Assembly (NCBI GenBank): GCA_002900995.3
Contig: CM035314.1
Location: forward strand, 837,252 to 901,251
DNA: 64,000 bases
Source: Ganoderma boninense
Taxonomy: Eukaryota > Basidiomycota > Agaricomycetes > Polyporales > Polyporaceae
Reading direction: 5' to 3'
Below the pieces are notes generated by a model. The model saw only the letters and a program-made list of their open reading frames with translations, was not told where the DNA came from and did no database searches. Below, in pieces: positions 21,413 through 33,679 of the stretch (the first letter of the stretch is position 1; the number at the start of each line of letters is the position of its first letter). A program made the position numbers and the translations under genes.

Positions 21413-23790
21413 CTTGTTTGAAGCTTATGCCTTCGCCTCGCAGAGGAACTCGGCTAGCGGAACCAGGTTTGCCCGTAGGGCAACGCGCGCGACGCGCAAG
21501 GAGTGGGTAGAAGAGAAGAAGGAAAGAAGGGGGCGAAGATGGAGATGAAGACGAAGGCGGTAAGGACAGTGGAGACAAGCGAGGGCGTCGTAAGAGTACG
21601 AAGACGGGGACCGGGTCGGCGTGCGCGGACAGCATTGAGAAGACAGCGTGCGCTCGATCATGCATCCTCCATGTGCGGCAGGCATCACTGTTCGCGACAA
21701 ACCTAGAAGGACGTCCGTCAATTCTTCACGGGGGGCGTTCGGGCAACTCTATCTGCGCCGAGGTTCGCACTCTCGTAAAGCCAGAGAGGCGCAGTGCTTG
21801 CATTTGCAAAGGACGTGCATGCGTGTGGACGGGATGGGCGCATATAGGCTGGCTGTACGGATGCTGTGTCAGAGAAGTGGAAGGAAAGAGGCCGAGTGCG
21901 AAGCGCGTACGTCAACTTTGTCTCCCCGCAAGAGTTCTTCCTCCCACGGAGATAAGAATGGAAACAAAGATCAAGCCGACGCCACGAGGCTCCCAAACTG
22001 AATCTTGAGCTGTGTCTGTGATTGTATGCACTGGCCTACAGATTGATGAAGCCGCAAACAAGGCACCAGCGATACCTGTTGTTGAACCTGATTCGCACGC
22101 TGTCAGCTCCAGCAAGCCACACTACTAGAGGGTCTGAGAAGCATGGCGATACGATGGGGTAGTGACATGTAACATCGTGCGGGGGCTTCGTGTCGCCTGT
22201 ATACGAGGGAGGTATTGCATGGGCAGTGGACCTCCGTAGGCCACGCAACAAGCTGCACATGGTTCCGGGTGTGCTCCAAGTACTGTCAGGTCGTGTAAAG
22301 ATCCTAAGTATCAGCAAAACATACGTGAAACAAATAGCATGGTAACGTCATCTGAGGATAAAATTGGGCGGCTACTCAAGTTTAGGTTTGCTCGCTGGGC
22401 TAGAGAATGGGAGTTGTCCGGCGAAGTGTCATTCAAGCTGCTAATTGACTGTGGTCAGGCGGTCTGCAATACTGACCTTTCATATGATGCAATCACTGTC
22501 AACACGTAACTTCCATTCATATTGAGGAGGAAGGGAGACGTACTAGGAGCCGGTCGCGCCACATTCTTCAGCCGCATCATCCGAGGGCCGGGGGCCCAGC
22601 GGTTCGTCATCAAGGAGCTGGGTACGGTTGGCGATGTGCCGCGCTCGGAAAAACCTGCACATGCTATCCGCCTCGAGTTCGTGAGCACTGACGAGAGTAA
22701 GTACAATTAATGCGGTCTTGACAGGGTGTATGCTGAGCGCTCACCAGAGGGTCCACCATTCCGCCATACATTCCTGACAACATGAAAATGAACGTAAATG
22801 TGGTACCACAGAAGCACTGATAATCGACCGCTCACCCGATAGCAGAGCTAACTCCAATACACATTGATGCGGATTGTGGAGGATACCCAGAGCCACCTCC
22901 TGACATCCAACGCTGTTGAGGTCCGCGTTCCTGTGAACAGTCCCCTCCGAGGTGAGCATGAGTAACCCTTGTCAAGCAAAATTCCGAATCGCACTTACCT
23001 GGGAGCCGACTCACTCGATCCAACCACGGGCCTCCACTAGTTTGAAGTACTTATCATTGAGCTCAGGCTCTCGGAGATAGATCGTTCATCGCCCATTTTG
23101 CTGGATCGCGCAGCATCAGGGACTTGACCCCCGGGATCACGCAAATGCAGGGAAGAGAGCTCGAGAACGCCATCAGAAATATTAAATCTGGCGCGCCTCC
23201 GTTGCGTCTTGGTATCTCCAAGTTCCATAGGATTGGCGCAACTCCGGACGAGTCTGCATGTGCATATAGAGGGCCGGTGGAAAGGGGCCTAGTTGAGCAG
23301 ATGAGTATATGCGCCGGATTCTTGAAGAGGGTGACTAGGAGCAGGATGAAAGTTAGGCGTCGAGGATGAGCACAACTGCTGGGACTAATACATACTAGTC
23401 CTAGGTAGTGCTCGGCGCGCGTCGATTTGGAGACGACGAGGGGCTGGAAGGGGCTCCGAAACGGCTGATCGGACTCAGAAGGCGCATATAGCCATCAATT
23501 CTCGTTGAAAGACCCTGCAGGGATGAGTTACAGGAATCGTGCGCTGTTTCTACCGAAACCCGCTGACGATGAGGATATCCGGGAGTCGGCGACTCGGCGT
23601 AGTCGGCAGAGTCGTCGTTGCCGACGCTTGCAGGGATCAGGGGAAGGGCGAGGATGATCTTCTCGTCGTTGACGTTGACGTCCCACGCCCACGCCCCACG
23701 CTACTTCCACCATCCTCTCCTCCTCGATATATGCCAAAGCTCTAGCATCCGCCCTTCTCTTCCTGCTCGCTGTCTCTGCTTCCGACCGCC
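21413..23790. other. intergenic, no supported gene
   Basis: Several short frames exist on both strands. The most peptide-like is on the + strand at 22522-22710 (RFVIKELGTVGDVP). None joins into a spliced gene I can recognise. Confidence 0.4.
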
Positions 23791-25939
23791 ATGTCCTTCC
23801 TTTCTCGCCGCAAAAACAACGGCGCCATGCCACCTCCCACTCCTCCCTACTCCACGACTCCGCCAACGTCCCCCGCAAGAGCACCGCGGCGACGGCGTCC
23901 ATCTACTCTATCGAGTCCAAGAAGCCACCATCTGTGTTGCACAAGAAACACATCAGCTTCCCCTCCACCTTCAACAAGCTTGCTGCGAAGCTCACCTCCA
24001 GGCACCCCCCTGCAGCCTCGACCCATGCGCCCGTGGGGAACGTCGGAAGCCCGCTCGCGTACTGGCGCAGCCGCTCCCCATCACCAGCGCTGTCGCTGGA
24101 CATCCGGATGCCAGCCGACCTCGGACGGAGGGCGAGCGAGCTGGGGGACCGGGAGGAGTACGACGAGTTCGAGGCACTGGCACACGAGGACCACTACCAG
24201 CAGCAGCGTACGCGACCGCGCTCAGAACGTAAGCGGAGCGTTTCCCTGCCTGCGAATGCGACAGGCCCAGGGCCGCGCGGGCGTGCTGCTGATCTCCATG
24301 CCGCCTTGCTAGTCGATCGTCCGCAGCCGGAGCTCAAGAAGCCCGCGCTTGCTCGCGTCTCGCCGGAGCTTCTCTCGTCGGTGTTCTCGCACGCGACGTC
24401 CTCCGACCTCTTCTCGCTCGTCCAGGTGTCAAGAACGTGGTCGCAGGCGGCGTTACGGGCACTCTACGATGACCTGGACCTGCGGAACATGGACGACGAG
24501 CGGGTGGAGCAGTGCGTTGCGTCGCTGGCCTCGCACCGACCTCTCGCCGCTCTCGTGCACAAATTCGCATGTCGCGACCTGCCGCCGCCTGATGGAATAT
24601 CGGTAGGGACGGGTGGGTCGCTGAGCGTGGTCACCTTCGCGATCGCGCTCACGAACATGGAACATCTCCACACGCTCACCCTCCCGCATTTCGACCTCCG
24701 CATCCTTGCGCACACGAACTTCTCGCTCCGCTCGTTCACATTGCAGTGTAAAAACATCTCTCCAGAGGACTTCCATGCTCTATTCTCTTGGCTCAACCGC
24801 CACTCCGCTCTGCACACATTCAGTCTCCCCAAGCTCTTTTTGCCCACTTTGCCGCTCACGCCTTCGCAGCCCGTTGATACCCGCAAGATCTTTTCGCGAC
24901 CGCATACCCCGCATACACCTGATACCCCGCCACGCCCAGCTACTAGCCATGATTGCAAGTCCAAGTCTGCTTCCCCATCCCCCACATCTGAGTCTCCTAC
25001 CCAATCCCCCTTCCCAGCCACCCTCCTACCGCAGCTCCGCACACTGACATGTCCACCTTCTCTCGCGACCGCCCTGGTCCCTGGGCGACCGCTCGTGCGC
25101 GTTCAAATTCCGATTCAATGCACGCTGTATGACGGCTTGCGCCCATCCGCGCTCATGTCAGCGTTGGCGGCTGCGCGGGAGACGCTCCGGGTCCTTGCGA
25201 TCCAGCCGGCGTCCACGAAGATCGACCAGCGGACGATTGAGCGCGTCGTCATGGCCGCAGGCGCGGAGCTGGGCGAGTGCGTGGAGACTCTTGAGGTGCA
25301 TTGGGTGCTTGACGATGAAGTGCGTTCTTCTTTTCCATGCACATTTATCGTTCAGTCTTCTATCTTTACATCTTTTGACCGAGCCTGATCGGATATTTCT
25401 CACTGCGTCTCTCATCCCGATCTCTGCCATCGTCGAGCTTGACTGACGCATCTCGCATCTGCCAGATCCTCTACAAGCTCGTCGCGGGCTTCCTCCCGCG
25501 CTTCCCTGCACTCAACACCCTTTCGCTCGTCCGTGACTCTCCCCCACCGCATCCTCCGTCTCCCCTGCTCGAGTTCCCGCTGCCGCCTGCATCGCCTCTC
25601 TCCACTCCCAACTCCCGTCGTGCGTCCTGTTCGTCCTATACATCCTCGTCCCCATATCGCCCTGCGCGGAACTCCGGCCTGGGCCTGGGGTCTGGGAGCC
25701 CGGTAGGTGCGAATTCGCTGGGAGTCGGTTCATCTCCAGGGGGACGGCCGGTGAGCGCACGGTTGACGGAGATACCGTTCCCGCGCGTCCACGAGCGTGG
25801 GCACCTCGGGACATGGAGCAAGACGTGTCCCAACTTGCGGAAGGTGCTGTTCCTGAGCGGAGCGGAATGGGCGGTGTGGCCAGACCCCACGACAGAGGGT
25901 GAACCGCAGTTTGAGTTCGTCAGCTACGAACCTCAGTAG
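23791..25939 (+). CDS. F-box-like protein 1
   Basis: Likely an F-box adaptor of an SCF-type ubiquitin ligase. Two exons: 23791-25319 and 25466-25939. A basic, Ser/Pro-rich N-terminus leads to an F-box-like helix block (LARVSPELLSSVFSHATSSD, then LFSLVQVSRTWSQAALRALY). After it comes a long leucine-patterned region of the kind that binds substrates. The C-terminus (TCPNLRKVLFLSGAEWAVWP) is typical of basidiomycete F-box proteins. The likely start MSFLSRRKNN at 23791 is in a different frame from the body, which opens by 23934 and reads back through LHDSANVPRKSTAATASIYS. A one-base indel between about 23810 and 23870 would join them. Otherwise translation would start at the ATG at 23934. Confidence 0.72.
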
Positions 25940-26933
25940 CCAGGAGGGACGAGATTGTTTGCTCATGGTTTAGCAGGTGTCTGAGTTGGAGCACTTACTC
26001 TCTTCGCGTCTTTCGCTCCCGCTGTGTTGGATATCCGGTCAACTCGGCTTTACGATACGTTACGAATTCTGCTTTCTATTGCTCTCCACAAGCCCTCCGG
26101 TGTATCAGATACTGGCACTTTCTCTGGATCCACTTTCCCCGTCCTGCTCCGTTGCCCTTCGTCTCCCCCTGCACATACGCTAGTCGCTAGAACCTATTAT
26201 AACTCGACGTTCCTTTCCCATTCCACTCGCTGCGGTCGTCAGCCTGAGTGCCTTCTGGCGCACGGCACCCTCCCATCCTTTCGCGTACTGAGTATGTACA
26301 TACGGCTGGCCATTCATGCTTCCTCTCGAGCTTCATCCCACTCCTCCCTGGTCGACCTCCCCCTCTCCAGTTAACCGGTCCACTATCTGTGCGGTCTATG
26401 ACCACATTTATTGGCCCTCGTTTAACTTCGCGCCGGGGTGTGCGCGCGAAAGTAGTGTACATAGTGTATAGCCTGGCTATATATTGAATCATACGTTATT
26501 CGTCATGATGGCTGAAGCCTGTACGTCAGTGTTCTTGAGTGGTTAGGCGAACGTGCGCAGTGCAGTGAACTTGCCTTGAGCTTTGGGATCGGAGGTCTCT
26601 GAGTACGCTGCTGGTCCTGATCCAACTGTATACTTCGCAAGAGGGATTAGAGCAGAGCAGAGGGTGGTTTACTTGATGTTCGCCTGTGGCTGTACGATCG
26701 GAGAATGCCGATGCCTGTATCGTGGGCTGAGCTTCGTCCCTTCTTGAACTTGAACTTCCAACCTTTCAACCTCGCCAACAGCAGCTGACCCATCTGTCTG
26801 CTAGAAAGTCCGGTCTTGGGATAATACACTAGTAAATGCTGCTGTCGTCGCTTGTTGAACAGTTTTCTTCTGACTTTGCGCACCAGATTACCGCAGTCAC
26901 AATCGGTTCTGAGAACTTGAACGCAACGCTGAA
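25940..26933. other. intergenic, nothing recognised
   Basis: This is the 3' flank of F-box gene 1 and the 5' flank of F-box gene 2. Short frames only; no repeat or RNA gene seen. Confidence 0.5.
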
Positions 26934-28888
26934 ATGCATGGCCTCGATCTGGACGTCTTTAGCACCGTCTGTGGTTTTTTAACGGAGTACTCCGATCTTC
27001 TATCCCTAGCGCTCACGTGTTCTCTCCTGCGTCCCCTCGCTGTTCGAAGCATGCTCCGGAACCGTCCTGTCGTGCTGGACGACCTCGATACCATCTTCAG
27101 GTTCCATGACTTCATCTTTTCCGATTCCGCTGCCCGACTTCACCACCTCGTAGCACTCAGGGTCGATGTCGCCCACGGCGAAACTCATCCTAGTCCAGAG
27201 CTCAGAGAGCGTGCCATCGCGGCCCTCCTGGCGATTTTGCAGCACGCTCCTTGCCTCGAGACCCTGGAGTTGTGCTCCTCTGCCAATGGACGGCCGCTGG
27301 GATACCTCGGAGATCAAAGACTTGTCGCTGCCGTCTCTGGGCTCACCGCCCTGCGAGAGCTGACGGTCGGCGGCCAGTCGGAAATGGCAGACTTCATCGG
27401 CGCGGTGCGCGCTCCCCTCAGGAAAGTCGCCCTCCGCTTCATGAAGCCCGCAGACGATCCAGACGAGTGGACCTCGACGACCCTCATCCACTCCATCGCG
27501 CACATGGCGCACTCTCTCGAGAATCTTTCTGTCATGAACACGATTGTGCGGCTACAAGATGGTCCTCCCGGTCCCTTGCCAGGGCCCACTGCCGCCCGTG
27601 TTAGTGCGCAGTTGGCTGGCATCCAGTTCCACGCGCTGCGCTCTCTCACATTGGACTGCCTCGTCACCGTCCCCCGGCTCCCGCTCCTCTTCGAGCTGTT
27701 CCCCAACCTGGACGACACTCTGCACCTCAACCCCTTCCTGTACGACTTCTCCACAGCGTCCGAAGAGCGTTACAACACGTTCTTCAGGGCCGTCCGCGAG
27801 GAGAACGGTGCGGTGCAGCGGCAGGACCAGCAACGTGGGCGTGGGCGGGGCTGGCAGCGCCTAAAGCGGCTGATTTGCGACGTCGAGACGCTCTTCGTCC
27901 TCAACCTGCGGTGCCCGATCGGCTTCACGATCGTCGAGGGGTGCGACCAAGACCCCGACTCGCAGCTGGGGCAGTTGTTCGCGGAGTCGCTCCGCGGCCA
28001 TCCACCCGCACGCCTTAACCTCCAGGTCACTACGTCGTGCGACTCGTGGGTGCGCTCGCTCGGGGGCATGATCCCCCCCGAGGCCGCGGCGACGCTGACG
28101 CATCTCACCCTGTGCGTCAAGTACAACTACCACGACGCCCAGTCGGACCCCCCGCCGCCGTATCCCGAGAGCTGGGACGATGTCTGGGTGAGTCGCCGTT
28201 CGTTGCGATTGTGATCGTGATGGTGGTTAATTTCACGTACTTCGGCGGCTGGCTTCTGCGTGCTGACCTGCCTGTGCCCCCGCGAAACCGCCCCCGACAG
28301 CGCAACACGCTCCTCCCCGCGCTCGAGCCGCTGCGCGCCCTCACGCACCTCCGCCTCGTCTTCCACTGCGAGGCATGGTGGCACTCCGAGGGCCCCACGC
28401 CCTCGCGCCCCCGCGCGCGGGCCATCGCGGACGACCCGTTCCTCGCGGACCTGCGCCCTGCCGAGTCGGCCAGGTTCGACTTTGCCGCCGTCGTGCGCGC
28501 GATCACCGATGCTGTACCGTCGTTGAGGTACTGCTTCTTGACGAACAGCGCGTGGGTCGCCGAGACGAAGGTCACCGGGAGGTACTCCGTCGTCGAACGC
28601 TGGCACGAGTCGCGTGCATGGCGTGTTGCCCGCCGCGATCCTAGCCTGAGTCGTGCTCATGGTGTGCCAGTGGACGACAGAGAACTGCTCGAAGCCACGG
28701 GCTCGGACTGTGCTGTCGACGCCTGCCGGACTGCGGCTGCAGGTCAGGGGGAGCCTGAGCTCGTGGCGCTGCACGACGATGTCGCGGAGACGATCATGGA
28801 GAGGGAGGACCTTGTGCTTTCTATGGAGGAAGAGGTGCGTGCTGTACATCGTTACTCGTGGGGTAAGTTGGATCTGTGTTTGCGCTAA
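26934..28888 (+). CDS. F-box-like protein 2
   Basis: Two exons, 26934-28187 and 28301-28888, join in phase at TGG/CGC and give about 613 residues. The start MHGLDLDVFSTVCGFLTEYS and the following LLSLALTCSLLRPLAVRSML form an F-box-like segment at residues 1-45. The rest is leucine-patterned (LETLELC, LRELTVGG, LRSLTLDCL, LTHLRLVFHCEAWW), as in leucine-rich-repeat F-box proteins. No catalytic motif was seen. The last 15 codons could differ if a donor at GAG/gtgcgt near 28832 is used. It lies 1 kb downstream of another F-box-like gene on the same strand, but the two are not close in sequence. Confidence 0.72.
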
Positions 28889-29228
28889 CGTCATAATTAT
28901 ACACGCTCATTCAGATAAGCATGCAATGGCGGAACCTTTGAAGGAGTCCGGAGTAGAAGCCTATGGGACTTGATCCGGGTGGTGGGTAGTATTCGCCCTC
29001 AGCGATTGTGAAGGAGTCTGCGCGCGATGATGGGACAACCTGGTGGGCCCCTCCCACTAGATGACACTGAGGAGACGTACTTCGCGCTGGGCACATCAAC
29101 TGTTCCGGTTAGCGATCGCGTTTTCAGTCTTAGTTAAACACGCTCGAGGGATGTCCGCTGAAGAGACCTGTTGGCCACGGATTATTTCGAGAAACGCTCT
29201 GAATGAGTAGTAAAAACGATATATACAA

Positions 29229-29300
29229 TCCGATATGGTGTAGTGGCTAACATTATCGCCTCTCACGCGATAGCCCGGGGTTCGATTCCCCGTGTCGGAA
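29229..29300 (+). tRNA. tRNA-Glu: tRNA-Glu (CTC)
   Basis: A 72-base cloverleaf without intron. The seven-base acceptor stem is TCCGATA/TGTCGGA. The anticodon loop CTCTCAC carries CTC, and the T-arm is GGTTCGATTCC. A T run directly follows, fitting a Pol III terminator. An identical gene is at 33608. Confidence 0.96.
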
Positions 29301-30788
29301 CTTTTTTATCACCTTCTCCCTTCCACTGCAAGTAAGAAACACATCCCCTCATGCAGCGGTCAGTCTATATGCATGAATGTAGTCCATCTCAAATTATGAC
29401 TTACATTTTATCATCAGCAGGAACCTGGTGAGTTTATTTACCAACTGTTTGAGCACGCCATCTTCTCCAAAGGATCAGCCGTCCGTCTCTCGGCCTACAT
29501 ATAAATACCCTACGCCCACGGCGTATCCTAGAGGCGGGTTATTTACGAGTATGTGTAAAACTCCGTACTTACTCACATTCTCTTCGTGTTATAGTTCTCG
29601 ACAAAACGAGCGTCCTCGAAGCAGCTGCGTTATCTGATAAGGCCCTCGCCGAGGGGACCCTCTCGGTGGGCGGTTATCTGAGACGCTCTCGGAGCCCTGT
29701 GACTCTTGAGTTGCATGACTTCGGGTATGCTAGTTATTACTGGAACTCGACTCTTCAAGCTTCAAGAGTAGTACTTACATCAATCTACGTTCGAATAAAA
29801 ACTCGGATTCGCAGATATGCGAGAACATGCGGGGTCGTAGGCAATGATGATCGTCTCCTCCGGAGTGATGCAATCCCGAACTCCACGCTACGATCGCCCT
29901 CGCCGCAACTTACCACGAGGATTCGGAAGAACCGGACGCCAAATCGATGCCCGGGAGAAGCCCCCATCTGTTGCCTACCTTTACCGCGTCGAAGAGATGT
30001 GAGATCTTCTTGCATAATCCATCCCGCCAGTTCTGGATCCAGGTCTCTGCTACTTATGTTCTTGATCAGCAGACTTGCCAAGTAGTGCCTACAAAGCAGA
30101 TTACTTCCGCACACAGTCACGCACATATGTTAGAAACAGAAGACACTTTTGGGCGGAGACCCCCGGTCCACCCGGAGCGTTTTGCTATCGGTGCCGCACG
30201 GCCACGTACGTGCCATGCTGCCGCTTAGCAGAAAATCGTCAGTCACGCAGTTCCACGAAGCTCGAGAAGACGTACTTCATTTATATCTCAAGAAGCTCGG
30301 AGCTTGGGTGAATGCGGTGACGAGTTCGGAGGTGACGGTGTTCTGGACTGACCAGGGCGTCCTCTCGGCTCTCTGCAGGATCACGGTTGTCGGAAAGGGG
30401 AGGAAGATGAGTGGATGACGTCGCCCGCAAGGCCCTGTGCGTGTGCAAAGCATGGCGAAGTCAGGCCACAAAGGTGTTTTCGAAGCTTCGGGCCGTGTGG
30501 AAGCAAAGGACGGCTCAGGCTTGCGATGATCGATCCGACGCGGGCCGACTCCAACTCATCCAACTCATCCAAACCTGAGCGCCAGTCGCGTCGTAAGCAC
30601 GCACGTGACGGCCCAGCTGCGGACAAACACGGACAAAGAACGCGAGGGCCAGTTACAAATATTGGGCGGCGCGTCCCAGTCTCGCCGTCGTCTCGACTCT
30701 CATCTAAAAGGCCTCCCGCCCTTGCCCTCCCACCGCACCTCTGCTTGACGTGTCACATTTCCTCCCCGACCTCCTCAGATAGTTAGAC
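29301..30788. other. unassigned region between tRNA-Glu and peroxiredoxin
   Basis: Peptide-like stretches occur on the + strand (HEAREDVLHLYLKKLGAW near 30260; a segment reading LDKTSVLEAAALSDKALAEG near 29600). Others occur on the - strand at 29785-30126. I could not assemble a gene or name a family. The last 100 bases should contain the peroxiredoxin promoter. Confidence 0.4.
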
Positions 30789-32052
30789 ATGGTTGCCATC
30801 GTCCAAAAGCCCGCCCCCGCCTTCAAGGCCACCGCTGTCGTTGACGGTCTCTTCCAGGACATCTCCTTGTCCGACTACCTCGGCCAGTGGTACGTCTCTC
30901 ATCTCATCCCACGCTGATACGCCACTGGCTCACCCAGTATCTTTCTTGTAATATGAAAGGGTCGTCCTCTTCTTCTACCCGCTGTAAGTCTTCAGCCACT
31001 CCTCAACGCGCGCCACGCAGCGTAACCTGACCGGATCAATTTTGCTCACTCCCTCCCGCAGTGACTTCACCTTCGTGTGCCCCACGGAGATCCTCGCGTT
31101 CAACGACGCGCTCCCCCAGTTCCAGCAGCTCAACACCACCGTCCTCGGTATGTGCACCACTTTCTCCTCCCTCTTATCTCTTATGCTAGTCATACTCACA
31201 ACCCTTGCCACCCGCAGGCGTGTCGACGGACTCCCACTTCTCCCACCTTGCGTGGGCCACTCAGCCCCGCAAGCAGGGTGGTCTCGGCCCGGACTTGAAG
31301 CTGCCTCTCATCGCCGACAAGTCCATGTCCATCGCCCGTGACTACAACGTCCTCATCGAGGAGGAGGGTGTCGCGCTCCGCGGCCTCTTCCTCATCGACC
31401 CCAAGGGCACCCTCAGGTCCGTTTTTTCCTTCCATTTTGCGTCTCCGCTTCTTGTGTCTCCGGTCCACTCCGCGCGCGTCTGACAGTCCGACATGGCGTC
31501 CTCGGGAACCTTGTTCGACTGCCGGCGCTGTTCGGAGTGGATTTTGGGGAGGAAGCTGGCGGATGCTCCAACGCATATAGATATGGTACTGAACGGCGTG
31601 AAACGCCAACAGGCAGATCACCGTTAACGACCTCCCCGTCGGCCGCTCCGTCGACGAGACCATTCGCCTTGTCAAGGCCTTCCAGTTCACCGTGCGTCTT
31701 TCTGGCTCTCACCGTCCGCTTGGAACGCGCGTAACTGATGCTGTGCTTTGTGATCCGCTAGGACGAGCATGGCGAGGTGTGCCCCGCCAACTGGAACGAG
31801 GGCGACAAGACGATGAAGGCCGACCCCAAGGGTTCGCTCGAGTACTTCGAGTCCGTCGACGGCCAGCAGGCTGCCTCCAACGGGAATGTGAGCAGGAAGC
31901 GTCCCCGCCATGACTAATTTTTCTTTCACCTTCATTGTCTCCGTCTTCGCTGTGTTTTGCTCTGATCCTGTTGTTCAACCCCCTCTCATCCCCCTTCCGT
32001 CTGCTCCACACTCACGCATACGGTACATGTGCAGGCGAAGGCGTCTCGTTGA
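30789..32052 (+). CDS. TSA1: typical 2-Cys peroxiredoxin
   Basis: A cytosolic thioredoxin-dependent peroxidase that reduces H2O2 and organic peroxides. Exons: 30789-30889, 30960-30983, 31062-31147, 31218-31416, 31613-31691, 31762-31887, 32035-32052. The peroxidatic cysteine sits in DFTFVCPTE, the resolving cysteine in GEVCPANW. The body matches the AhpC/TSA fold ([49 protein letters not shown]). The C-terminus can be read two ways. Splicing at 31887 gives a short AKASR end; retaining that intron gives VSRKRPRHD with a stop at 31917. I cannot decide between them from sequence. The gene lies between two identical tRNA-Glu genes, together with Trm112. Confidence 0.95.
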
Positions 32053-32682
32053 TTTCCCCGTACTGTTCGCAAGTGTGGCCGGGAGAGTGGGGCCTGATCA
32101 CTGCCGGTGCCATACGTGTACGCCGCCGTTCCGTTCTCTCTCTGCCTGTCGGACTGTCGTTGTTCAGACCGCACCTCTAGCGCGCTTACTTCGACCCGGC
32201 CCATGGAGTTTTGCTGCGACCGCTTCATGACGTTCACGACATGTATCCTGGATCTGTAGACGATAGAGTTTAGACGAGATAGAAACGCATACATAGATAG
32301 TAGAAGATGGAGATGGAACCCACGGTGGGATGAAGATGACGGGTAGGGGGAAGTGTTGAACGTTGATTCGCGGGTGGACATGGGGATGCGGTCACCCGGT
32401 CGATGCAGGAGGGGTATGGAGGAAGTGGAAGTCGGTGTTGTATCGTACACATGCAGCCAATGCTAATCGACCACCACTCACTACAAACGCTTGCTGTGTT
32501 GCCTGACCTTTGTCCTAACCTCCAGCCTACCATCCAAGCCAACCATCTGGCACCACTGACTCCCAGCGAAGCGTGCACAGTGCTATCCATCGATCGAGGC
32601 TTTGGGGCGAGGCGGAACGTCGCGATCGGTCGGCCCGGCGAATTTTGAATCGGGCCCTCGATTTGCGTACAACTTGATAATC

Positions 32683-33476
32683 TTAGCCAATCTCGTGCTC
32701 TGCGAGAAGCTGGATGCGGGGGGACAAGTGGCAGATAACGCGAGTGAGAACGAGGATCAAGCGTCGAGATGGGGCGAAAGATATATGCGCACCATGTTTG
32801 GGATGCCGTTCGAGATCGGGTAGGCGTGCTTGCAGTTCGGGCACACCATCGCGCCCTCCTCGACGTGGATCTGCGGGAGGGTTAGCACGCAAGGTACGTA
32901 GGGGTATGGTGTGAGAATGCTGGCTGGGTGAAGGGCCAGGAGGTTGCGGAGGAAGAGTGGAGGGAGAAGAGGCGAAGGAGGATGAGAGCAGCACGAAAGG
33001 AGAGGGAGACGCACCTCGAGGAGAACGTGGTGGAGTTTTTGCAGGAATTCGTCGTCGAGCATCCCTGGTTGCTCCCCGGGGAGAGATGTGTCGCCCAACT
33101 GCATTCGACCAGGCGCGAGTGCCGGACGGTACCCCGGTATAGCGGACGGCAGGACCAGAGAGGACCCAAGGAGGAGACGGGGGGCGGGCGGGAGAGAAAA
33201 AAGCGTGTTCGACGCGTCAAGCACAGTCCACAGCCCCCCCGCACAGCAATACGGGGGGTTACAGAGAGAGACAGAAGGGAGGACGGGACGCACCTGGCGC
33301 GCGGCGCCGACGAGGGCGGGCCACTCGAGGCGGGGGAGGAAGCCGCGGAGGAAGTCGGCGTTGAAGTCGGCGTCGCGGAGCTCGACGGCGGCGTCCTGGA
33401 AGAGGAGGGGAAAGTTGTTGGACGTGCAGCCCTTGGCGTGGCACGCGAGCAGGTTGTGTGTGATGAGCCGCACCAT
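32683..33476 (-). CDS. TRM112: Trm112 methyltransferase activator
   Basis: A small zinc protein that binds and activates several methyltransferases acting on tRNA, rRNA and release factor eRF1. Four exons (33294-33476, 33015-33098, 32793-32870, 32683-32709), all in phase 0, give 123 residues, the usual length. It starts MVRLITHNLLACHAKGC. The zinc ligands are in that CHAKGC segment and in VCPNCKHAYPI. The end NMLLAEHEIG is the family signature and is encoded by a last exon of only 27 bases. It converges with the peroxiredoxin gene. Confidence 0.95.
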
Positions 33477-33607
33477 CGTGGCGGAGGACGAGCAGAGCTT
33501 GTCGAGACACACCAAAGTACGGAAAGTTACAGTAACAACAGGGGCAACCCAGTTTGCTCGTCCACTTGTCATGACACCTAGTATTGCTTACTACTCATGT
33601 CTAGCAG

Positions 33608-33679
33608 TCCGATATGGTGTAGTGGCTAACATTATCGCCTCTCACGCGATAGCCCGGGGTTCGATTCCCCGTGTCGGAA
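33608..33679 (+). tRNA. tRNA-Glu: tRNA-Glu (CTC), second identical copy
   Basis: All 72 bases equal those of 29229-29300, while the flanks differ. A T run follows at about 33683-33688. It lies 130 bases upstream of the Trm112 start, on the opposite strand. Confidence 0.96.
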
